Positions 1-4,468 of a DNA stretch of 49,823 nt are shown here, piece after piece (positions within the stretch are counted from its first letter, which is position 1; the number at the start of each line of letters is the position of its first letter). This DNA is from an uncultured Bacteroidales bacterium. Its GTDB lineage: Bacteria; Bacteroidota; Bacteroidia; Bacteroidales; WCHB1-69. Made by a program: the position numbers and the translations under genes. The notes beneath the pieces are model-generated. The model saw only the letters and a list, made by a program, of their open reading frames with translations. It was not told the origin of the DNA and ran no database searches. The stretch spans positions 1 through 49,823 of the forward strand of contig CAMHNQ010000016.1 in assembly GCA_946186495.1 (NCBI GenBank), written 5' to 3'.

Positions 1-113
1 CACTTCAAAACCCCGTGCAGTCGGAGTCCTTGGAAGTTGATGCGTAAGCCCTGCGCTTCACCTATGAGAGGCTTGTGTCAGATTGGCGATAACTATTTTT
101 AAGTTTCGCATGT

Positions 114-452
114 TTGTTTTCCAATCATAAGTATCTCAGAAAAAAGCTTTTTGCTGCCACTATCGTATTGTTGGCGATGTCAACACTCTCGTTCGCACGC
201 TTTTTCCGGCCACGGCACATCGTGCCGATGCGGGACAATTCCCCTTCTATTTTAGAAGGGGTGCCGTTAGGCGGGGTAGTAATATGTGAAACATCTTTTT
301 GTGCACTTGTTTCCAGAACGCAATCTCGGCCATGTTGCCGGTTCTGCGATTTTCACGCGCATAGGCTAACAACTAATCATTCGCTACTACCACAAATTTC
401 ACGTCAAAGATTCCCCCGCATGGGTCTTCATGTGTGCGATGCGGGTTCCTGA
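114..452 (+). pseudogene. Possible remnant of a secreted-protein gene
   Basis: An open frame of 112 codons begins with a good signal-peptide pattern (KKLFAATIVLLAMSTLSFA) and then turns into sequence with no recognisable domain. It reads straight through a hairpin repeat at 241-261 and runs against the 3' flank of the XRE gene. I see the signal-peptide-like start. I infer that only the first 30 or so codons come from a real secreted protein whose remainder was lost when the island formed. It could also be a chance frame. The rest of 1-504 shows nothing I recognise apart from the hairpin and the repeat at 466-530. Confidence 0.25.
241..261. repeat. Perfect 8-bp-arm hairpin repeat
   Basis: CCCCTTCT, a 5-nt loop (ATTTT) and AGAAGGGG form a perfect inverted repeat. 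It is followed by a G-rich tail (gtgccgttaggcggggtagt). The layout resembles short dispersed palindromic repeats found between genes rather than a terminator, because no T-run follows on either strand. Only one copy is seen in this window. Confidence 0.55.
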
Positions 453-465
453 GGCGAGGTCGCAT

Positions 466-530
466 GCGTCCCGCACGCAGAAAACTCCGACTCGCTTATC
501 CAAACTACACGCTAATGAGATCCACACCAA
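466..530. repeat. 3' flank and end of XRE gene, repeated at 2609-2675
   Basis: This stretch covers the last codons of the intact XRE antitoxin gene and about 38 bp beyond its stop codon. A diverged copy lies at 2609-2675. Shared blocks include gtcccgcacgc, cgactcgctta and gctRatgagatcca. The match continues past the stop codon, so the duplicated unit contained intergenic DNA and was not just a related gene. Confidence 0.65.
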
Positions 531-765
531 TGCTCGCGGATATCTTAGCGATGGTTCGCAAGGTGAAATTGTGCGTTCCACCCACCCAACGGGAGATTTC
601 AGATTCACTCTTTCCCATCCGTTTGGCAAATTCCTTGTGTGAAATGTTCTCCTTTTGGAGTGCGGCCTCTATTTTGTCCGCAATGGCAAACGACCAGTCC
701 ACCTCTTTCTTAACGTCAGGGGAGATGTCGTTCAAATACTCCTGAAGATTCAGTTTTGTATTCAT
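505..765 (-). CDS. XRE-family HTH protein, probable orphan antitoxin
   Basis: An 86-residue protein with a helix-turn-helix core at about residues 40-75 (SHKEFAKRMGKSESEISRW, followed by TLRTIAKISASIGVDL), typical of XRE/HigA-type antitoxins and small regulators. The start at 765 is chosen because a TAnnTTTG promoter box lies at 816-823; a longer open frame reaching 840 would begin upstream of that box. HigA-type antitoxins are usually paired with a toxin gene directly upstream. Here the upstream DNA is a terminator and a korB fragment, so no partner toxin is visible. Two broken copies of the same gene lie at 2203-2260 and 2649-2675. Without a toxin it may act as an autorepressor, an anti-addiction factor, or be a survivor of a decayed module. 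Confidence 0.8.
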   Translation of the reverse strand: MNTKLNLQEYLNDISPDVKKEVDWSFAIADKIEAALQKENISHKEFAKRMGKSESEISRWVGGTHNFTLRTIAKISASIGVDLISV

Positions 766-815
766 ATCGCAAAAGTTATATCTGTGATGCCTTATATTGT
801 ATTTTGAATACGGTG

Positions 816-823
816 CAAAGATA
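816..823 (-). promoter_or_regulatory. Promoter -7 box (TATCTTTG) of the XRE gene
   Basis: TATCTTTG on the minus strand, 51 bp upstream of the XRE start codon, matches the Bacteroidota -7 consensus TAnnTTTG. No clear -33 TTTG was found at the expected spacing. Confidence 0.6.
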
Positions 824-892
824 CTCTTTTTTTGAGACAATTCACATATAAGCTAATTTTTTGTTTTCCAAGAAAGACGCAGTTGCCACCAC

Positions 893-921
893 AAAAAAAG
901 GACGCCCTTCCGAGCGCCCTT
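893..921 (-). terminator. Rho-independent terminator behind korB fragment A
   Basis: On the minus strand, AAGGGCGC, an 8-nt loop and GCGTCCTT form an 8-bp stem (one G-U pair) followed by a run of seven T. Its sequence is the same as the terminator behind intact korB at 3285-3314, so it was duplicated together with the korB 3' end. Confidence 0.85.
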
Positions 922-956
922 AACTATTATCTTTTAACTCTAAACTCTTAACTGAA

Positions 957-1135
957 TTAGATTTCCCACGTGTCGCCGCTGTTCAGCAAATCGTCCACGC
1001 ATTTGTACTTGCCGTTGGCCATTTGCTCTTCCATCTGGTCTTCGTACAGTTGCGTGTAGGAGGTCTTCTTCATGTTGCGGATCACGCCGATGGCCACGGG
1101 AAGGTCGCCCTTCATGCGGGCCAGCATCATGTGGA
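957..1135 (-). pseudogene. korB: korB 3'-end copy A (last 57 codons plus stop)
   Basis: Codons 287-343 of korB plus the stop codon are repeated here. The homologous block is 174 bp (957-1130), with up to five more bases matching at the break (to 1135). Against the intact gene I count eight nucleotide changes: six synonymous and two in a single codon that changes Val to Met. There are no indels and no premature stops. The copy has no korB 5' part; its upstream edge joins unrelated DNA at the ATGATG of codons 287-288. The terminator and an array of T/A-rich heptamers after the stop codon are also duplicated. It cannot make a working KorB, because the thiamine-diphosphate and iron-sulfur binding parts are missing. 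Confidence 0.93.
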
Positions 1136-1351
1136 AAGCCCCTCAGCCTCATATTGATGCTTGATGTAACCTAAAATGCCGTAAAGAGGGATGTTTTCCA
1201 TCCAGCTCTGGTCTTTATAGGGGAGCATGGAACATCGCGGGCCTTTCAGGTGCTTGTCAGCGTGGTCGTTCACCACAAAGCCAATTTCTTCCAAAAATTC
1301 AGTTGACTCGCCCGATACGCAACCACAGTTGGCTCTGCATGTTTTTTGCAA
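1127..1351 (-). pseudogene. Unidentified gene fragment abutting korB copy A
   Basis: A 74-codon open frame reads from AT-rich DNA into the edge of korB copy A and stops there, out of the korB frame. The middle part (HADKHLKGPRCSMLPYKDQS, then WMENIPLYGILGYIKHQYEA) has the composition of real protein rather than a shadow, but I do not recognise the family. Its last codons overlap the korB fragment, as expected if a gene was cut by the event that placed the fragment here. The start codon is uncertain. Confidence 0.35.
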
Positions 1352-1466
1352 TTTGCAATTTTTACTACAAAAAATGCTGCTATCATATTGAAAAATGTTA
1401 TTTTTATATATTTGATTTTTAATTGGTTAAATGAATTTTGCCATTGGTTATCTTAAAAGGATTTTG

Positions 1467-1474
1467 TATGTTTG
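1467..1474 (+). promoter_or_regulatory. Promoter-like -7 box (TATGTTTG)
   Basis: TATGTTTG lies in the AT-rich stretch 1352-1579 upstream of hicA. It precedes a ten-codon open frame beginning at 1497 that stops before hicA. It could be a distal hicAB promoter or the remains of a lost gene's promoter. Apart from the two promoter boxes I see nothing else in 1352-1579. Confidence 0.4.
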
Positions 1475-1544
1475 CGGTCTGAATCTATTAATAATTATGA
1501 ATATCAAAAAATCAAGAAACGACCAATAGTGATAGATAATTTTA

Positions 1545-1552
1545 TATCTTTG
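1545..1552 (+). promoter_or_regulatory. Promoter -7 box (TATCTTTG) of hicAB
   Basis: TATCTTTG followed by GC, 28 bp upstream of the hicA ATG, matches the Bacteroidota -7 consensus. HicB proteins with a DNA-binding domain usually repress their own operon, so operators are likely to overlap this site; none was identified. Confidence 0.65.
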
Positions 1553-1579
1553 CGGCGTTGTACTAAATGATGAAGAAGG

Positions 1580-1768
1580 ATGAAAACTAAAGAACTTGAA
1601 CGGATACTCAAAGCACAAAAATGCTATTTCGTGAGACAAGGGAAACGGCATGACATTTGGTACAGCCCCATCACGAATACTCCCTTTCCTGTTCCGCGTC
1701 ACGGGGCGAAGGAAGTCGCTGATGGAACGCTGGCTGATATTGTAAGCCAATCGGGAATTAAAATTTGA
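1580..1768 (+). CDS. hicA: HicA-family mRNA interferase toxin
   Basis: A 62-residue protein with the HicA layout: an N-terminal helix (ELERILKAQKCYFVRQGKRH), the conserved histidine in GKRHDIW, and the closing PVPRHGAKEVADGTLADI segment. HicA toxins have a double-stranded-RNA-binding fold and cleave mRNA, using that histidine, when not bound by HicB. The usual family length is about 60 residues, so the gene is full length. hicB begins 15 bp downstream, giving the standard toxin-first order. The pair sits between two korB 3'-end copies and on the strand opposite to korB. Confidence 0.88.
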   Translation: MKTKELERILKAQKCYFVRQGKRHDIWYSPITNTPFPVPRHGAKEVADGTLADIVSQSGIKI

Positions 1769-1783
1769 AAGACAGTTATTGAT

Positions 1784-2188
1784 ATGGAAATAATAAAAGC
1801 AATCATAGAAGTGGGGCGCGACGGAATGGTGTCCATTCATGCCCGCAGTGAAAAACAAAACTGCATGTTTCTCGGATGTGGAAACACTGAAGAGGAAGCC
1901 AAGGAGGATTTTTTCGAATGTTGTGATGAAATGAGGAATTTATTCCGAGAATCAGGGAAGGAACTACCCGCATTTGAATTCGAATTCGCATACGACACCG
2001 CCAGTTTTTTGCGCTATTACGGTGACACACTAACCCTTACCGGCTTGCAGAAAATCACCGGCATCAACAGCAAACAGCTGAGCCATTATGTGACCGGACA
2101 TCGAAAACCATCGCCAAAAACAGTGGAGCGCATCCGTCAAGGAGTGACCCAGTTTGCTCAAAAACTCCAACGTGCCGTGCTGGTTTAA
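1784..2188 (+). CDS. hicB: HicB-family antitoxin with C-terminal HTH
   Basis: A 134-residue partner of HicA. Residues 1-55 fit the degenerate RNase-H-like HicB fold (IIEVGRDGMVSIHARSEK and a following EEAKEDFFECCDEM helix), which covers the HicA active site. Residues 85-130 form an XRE-like helix-turn-helix (LTGLQKITGINSKQLSHYVT, then GHRKPSPKTVERI) expected to bind the hicAB promoter. The two-domain length is normal for this subfamily. Its stop codon is 15 bp from a fragment of an XRE gene on the other strand (2203-2260), which suggests the module landed in or replaced that gene. Confidence 0.87.
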   Translation: MEIIKAIIEVGRDGMVSIHARSEKQNCMFLGCGNTEEEAKEDFFECCDEMRNLFRESGKELPAFEFEFAYDTASFLRYYGDTLTLTGLQKITGINSKQLSHYVTGHRKPSPKTVERIRQGVTQFAQKLQRAVLV

Positions 2189-2202
2189 GTCCTTCCCTAC
2201 GT

Positions 2203-2260
2203 GAGATTTCGGATTCACTTGTTCTCATCACTTTGGCAATTTCCTTGTTTGAATAATCTC
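2203..2260 (-). pseudogene. Middle fragment of a second XRE antitoxin gene
   Basis: Read on the minus strand this encodes SNKEIAKVMRTSESEISR, closely matching SHKEFAKRMGKSESEISR of the intact XRE gene at 505-765. Nucleotide similarity extends across about 58 bp (compare 592-651). No matching start or C-terminal part is present here. It lies between the korB copy B terminator and hicB, the same relative position the intact XRE gene holds behind copy A. Confidence 0.75.
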
Positions 2261-2337
2261 TTGTTGTATGAACGTAGGTAAGGCATCTTTATTCTGTAGA
2301 GGTATTCCCATCAACTGAGAGACGCAGTTGCCACCAC

Positions 2338-2368
2338 AAAAAAAGGGCCCCCGTTCCCGAGCGCCCTT
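2338..2368 (-). terminator. Terminator behind korB fragment B
   Basis: On the minus strand AAGGGC and GCCCTT arms enclose a GC-rich loop and are followed by a run of seven T. It is a diverged version of the terminators at 893-921 and 3285-3314. The upstream gacgcagttgccaccac block (from about 2321) also matches copy A. Confidence 0.78.
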
Positions 2369-2384
2369 AATTCCTAATTCCTAA

Positions 2385-2558
2385 TTAGATTTCCCACGTG
2401 TCGCCGCTGTTGAGCAGGTCATCGACGCATTTGTACTTGCCGTTGGCCATTTGCTCTTCCATCTGGTCTTCGTACAGTTGGGTGTAGGAGGTCTTCTTGA
2501 CGTTGCGGATCACGCCGATGGCCACGGGGAGGTCTCCTTTCATGCGGGCCAGCATCAT
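2385..2558 (-). pseudogene. korB: korB 3'-end copy B (last 57 codons plus stop)
   Basis: An exact-length 174-bp copy of korB codons 287-343 and the stop. Compared with the intact gene I count eight nucleotide differences, every one synonymous, so the encoded peptide is identical. It starts at the same ATGATG as copy A. The sequence just upstream is unrelated to korB and contains TATGTTTG at 2563-2570, a promoter-like box four bases from the ATG, so a 57-residue leaderless peptide could in principle be made. Heptamers (taattcc) follow the stop codon. Confidence 0.94.
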
Positions 2559-2562
2559 ATTG

Positions 2563-2570
2563 CAAACATA
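2563..2570 (-). promoter_or_regulatory. Promoter-like box (TATGTTTG) at the edge of korB copy B
   Basis: TATGTTTG on the minus strand lies four bases upstream of the first ATG of korB copy B. It fits the -7 consensus, but no -33 element is seen at 19-21 bp. If used, the transcript would begin close to or inside the ATG. It may be a leftover of a lost gene. Confidence 0.35.
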
Positions 2571-2608
2571 CAAATAATAATACGGTGCACAAGTTATTAT
2601 TTTGCGTG

Positions 2609-2675
2609 AGTCCCGCACGCGGGGAATCCCCCGACTCGCTTACCCAAATCACACGCTGATGAGATCCATGCCGAT
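2609..2675 (-). pseudogene. 3' fragment of a third XRE antitoxin gene and its downstream flank
   Basis: The minus strand encodes IGMDLISV and a TGA at 2649-2651, matching IGVDLISV, the C-terminus of the XRE protein at 505-765. Homology carries on about 40 bp past the stop codon (compare 466-504). The N-terminal and central parts are absent. The fragment lies between korB copy B and the YafQ-type module. The rest of 2571-2728 is AT-rich, with no other recognisable feature. Confidence 0.72.
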
Positions 2676-2728
2676 GTAAAACTTCACACATTTTTTTCAT
2701 CCGAAGTGGTATGTAAAAGAAAAAAGAG

Positions 2729-2736
2729 TACCTTTG
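2729..2736 (+). promoter_or_regulatory. Promoter -7 box (TACCTTTG) of the YafQ-type module
   Basis: TACCTTTG lies 21 bp upstream of the ATG at 2758. A longer frame starting at 2734 would begin inside this box, which supports 2758 as the antitoxin start. Confidence 0.65.
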
Positions 2737-2757
2737 CAAATTAAAATAACAACGAGA

Positions 2758-2973
2758 ATGGCAACAATTACATTGACGACCAACAATCAGACAAAATTGG
2801 ATCTGCTCATCGCCTTGGCCAAGGAATTGAGGGTGAAGTGTACCGCAATGGTAGAGCAGGATTCTTATCCCGAAATTGACAAATCTCTGTCGGAAATTGA
2901 GCAGGGACAAGTACATCACTTCTCTTCATTTGATGATTTTGAAAACAAAATGCAGCAATTATGTACGAAATAG
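2758..2973 (+). CDS. Small antitoxin of a RelE/YafQ-type module
   Basis: A 71-residue protein (MATITLTTNNQTKLDLLIAL...). It has a short N-terminal beta strand followed by helices, then an acidic tail (SLSEIEQGQVHHFSSFDDFE). This resembles small Bacteroidota antitoxins that pair with RelE-fold toxins. The N-terminal strand may be a ribbon-helix-helix-like DNA-binding part, but I cannot assign the fold with certainty. The role follows mainly from context: its last 13 bases overlap the toxin gene, as in many type II modules where the two proteins are translationally coupled. Confidence 0.75.
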   Translation: MATITLTTNNQTKLDLLIALAKELRVKCTAMVEQDSYPEIDKSLSEIEQGQVHHFSSFDDFENKMQQLCTK

Positions 2974-3239
2974 AGACCACTCCCAATTTTGAGCGAAACC
3001 TTGAGCGGTGTGCCAAACGTGGAATGAATCTGCAATTGCTTTTCGATGCTGTGAAAATTTTAAGCGAGAAAGGTACCCTGCCTGCTAAATATAGGCCTCA
3101 CAAATTGAAAGGGAAATACAAAGGGTTGTACGAATGTCATATACAAGACGATTGGCTGCTGGTTTGGAAAAAAATCAAAGACAGGATGGTTTTGATCATG
3201 ACCAATACCGGCACCCATGCTGAGTTGTTCAAAAAGTAG
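2961..3239 (+). CDS. RelE/YafQ-family mRNA interferase toxin
   Basis: A 92-residue protein with the YafQ signature: PHKLKGKYKGLYECHIQDDW followed by LLVWKK and a C-terminal TGTHAELF. In YafQ-type toxins the histidines and aspartate in this stretch contact and cleave mRNA on the ribosome, stopping translation. All of these segments are present and the length is normal, so the toxin looks functional. It overlaps the antitoxin by 13 bp. It is convergent with intact korB and ends about 45 bp from the korB terminator. Confidence 0.88.
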   Translation: MYEIETTPNFERNLERCAKRGMNLQLLFDAVKILSEKGTLPAKYRPHKLKGKYKGLYECHIQDDWLLVWKKIKDRMVLIMTNTGTHAELFKK

Positions 3240-3284
3240 AAACTGCGCAACGGTCGTCTCCCTATAGGCCGCTGTCGCCTCCAC

Positions 3285-3314
3285 AAAAAAAAGGACGCCC
3301 TTCCGAGCGCCCTT
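3285..3314 (-). terminator. Rho-independent terminator of korAB
   Basis: On the minus strand, AAGGGCGC, an 8-nt loop and GCGTCCTT form an 8-bp stem followed by eight T. It ends the korA-korB transcript and also insulates the operon from the convergent toxin gene. Copies lie at 893-921 and 2338-2368. Confidence 0.87.
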
Positions 3315-3337
3315 AATTCTGAATTCTTAATTCTAAA

Positions 3338-4369
3338 TTAGATTTCCCACGTGTCCCCACTGTTCAGCAAATCGTCCACGCATTTGTACTTGCCGTTGGC
3401 CATTTGCTCTTCCATCTGGTCTTCGTACAGTTGGGTGTAGGAGGTCTTCTTGACGTTGCGGATCACGCCGATGGCCACGGGGAGGTCACCTTTCATGCGG
3501 GCCAGCATCATGTGGATGCCGGTGTCCTCGGTGTCCTCGTGGTGCACCAGCACGTCGTCGATGGTGACGCCGTTCTCGCCGATGGTGACCACCTCGAGTT
3601 CGCGGCCGTTGAAGCGGATGCCCTTGTTCTTCTCCTTGCCGAAGATCATGGGTTTGCCGTTTTCGAGGATGATGGTGCGGTCGTCGCGGACGGCGCGGTC
3701 GGTGATGGCGGCGTGGGCCTTGTCGTTGAAGATCATGCAGTTCTGGAGCACTTCCACCACGCTGGTGCCGTCATGCTGGGCGGCGCGGGTCATGATGTCG
3801 GTGGTGAGCTGCGGCAGGCAGTCCAAGGCGCGGGCGTAGAAGGTGCCCTGTGCGCCCATCACCAGCTCGCCCGGGTTGAACGGGTAGTCGATGGTGCCGA
3901 AGGGCGAGGTCTTGGTGACCTGGCCGAACTTGGTGGTGGGGCTGTACTGGCCCTTGGTGAGGCCGTAGATCTCGTTGTTGAAGATGGTGATGTTGAAGTC
4001 CTGGTTACGGCGCACCGCATGGATGAGGTGGTTGCCGCCGATGGCCATGGAGTCGCCGTCGCCCATGCTCACCCACACGGAGAGGGCGGGGTTGGCGAGT
4101 TTGACGCCGGTGGCGATGGCGCAGGCGCGCCCGTGGATGCTGTGGAAACCGTAGGTGTCCACATAGTAGGGGATACGGGACGAGCACCCGATGCCGGAGA
4201 CCATGCAGATGTTCTCCTTCTTGTGGTTGGTCTTCGGGAAGGTGTTCAACAATGCGGCGAGGATGGCGTGGTCGCCGCATCCGGGACACCATTTCACCAT
4301 TTGGTCGCTGGTGAAGTCAGCTTTTGTATATTCGCGGTCCGCTCTGGGGACAAAATGTTTTTCTGCCAT
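3338..4369 (-). CDS. korB: 2-oxoglutarate:ferredoxin oxidoreductase, beta subunit
   Basis: The 343-residue thiamine-diphosphate subunit of the enzyme that converts 2-oxoglutarate, CoA and oxidised ferredoxin to succinyl-CoA and CO2; anaerobes also run it in reverse. Seen in the sequence: the CPGCG motif and the later cysteines in GIGCSS and QNCM, which bind the iron-sulfur cluster; the GDGDSMAIGGNH thiamine-diphosphate/magnesium motif; and the NNEIYGLTKGQ segment. The length is normal. It lies downstream of korA with a 90-bp spacer made of 7-bp repeats. Its last 57 codons are duplicated twice downstream (957-1130 and 2385-2558), so the present 3' end may itself have been swapped in. Confidence 0.96.
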   Translation of the reverse strand: MAEKHFVPRADREYTKADFTSDQMVKWCPGCGDHAILAALLNTFPKTNHKKENICMVSGIGCSSRIPYYVDTYGFHSIHGRACAIATGVKLANPALSVWVSMGDGDSMAIGGNHLIHAVRRNQDFNITIFNNEIYGLTKGQYSPTTKFGQVTKTSPFGTIDYPFNPGELVMGAQGTFYARALDCLPQLTTDIMTRAAQHDGTSVVEVLQNCMIFNDKAHAAITDRAVRDDRTIILENGKPMIFGKEKNKGIRFNGRELEVVTIGENGVTIDDVLVHHEDTEDTGIHMMLARMKGDLPVAIGVIRNVKKTSYTQLYEDQMEEQMANGKYKCVDDLLNSGDTWEI

Positions 4370-4387
4370 AATTCTTTGTTTTTTTGT

Positions 4388-4468
4388 GAACTGTGATTAG
4401 TGATTTGTGATTTGTGATTAATCACCATTCACTATTCTCTATTCACCATTCACTAATCACTAATCATT
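4388..4468. repeat. Heptamer array in inverted halves, korA-korB spacer
   Basis: The spacer consists of 7-bp units: gtgatta/gtgattt on the plus strand in 4392-4420, and the opposite orientation (attcacc, actaatc) in 4421-4468. The two halves are therefore partly complementary and could fold into a long imperfect hairpin in the korAB mRNA. The korA stop codon TAG is part of the array. No promoter box was seen, so korB probably depends on the korA transcript. Confidence 0.7.

Noticed and set aside
2385..3511. The korB copies as an assembly artefact
   Set aside because: The three copies differ from each other at several synonymous positions and have different unique flanks, which a collapsed or duplicated assembly would not produce.
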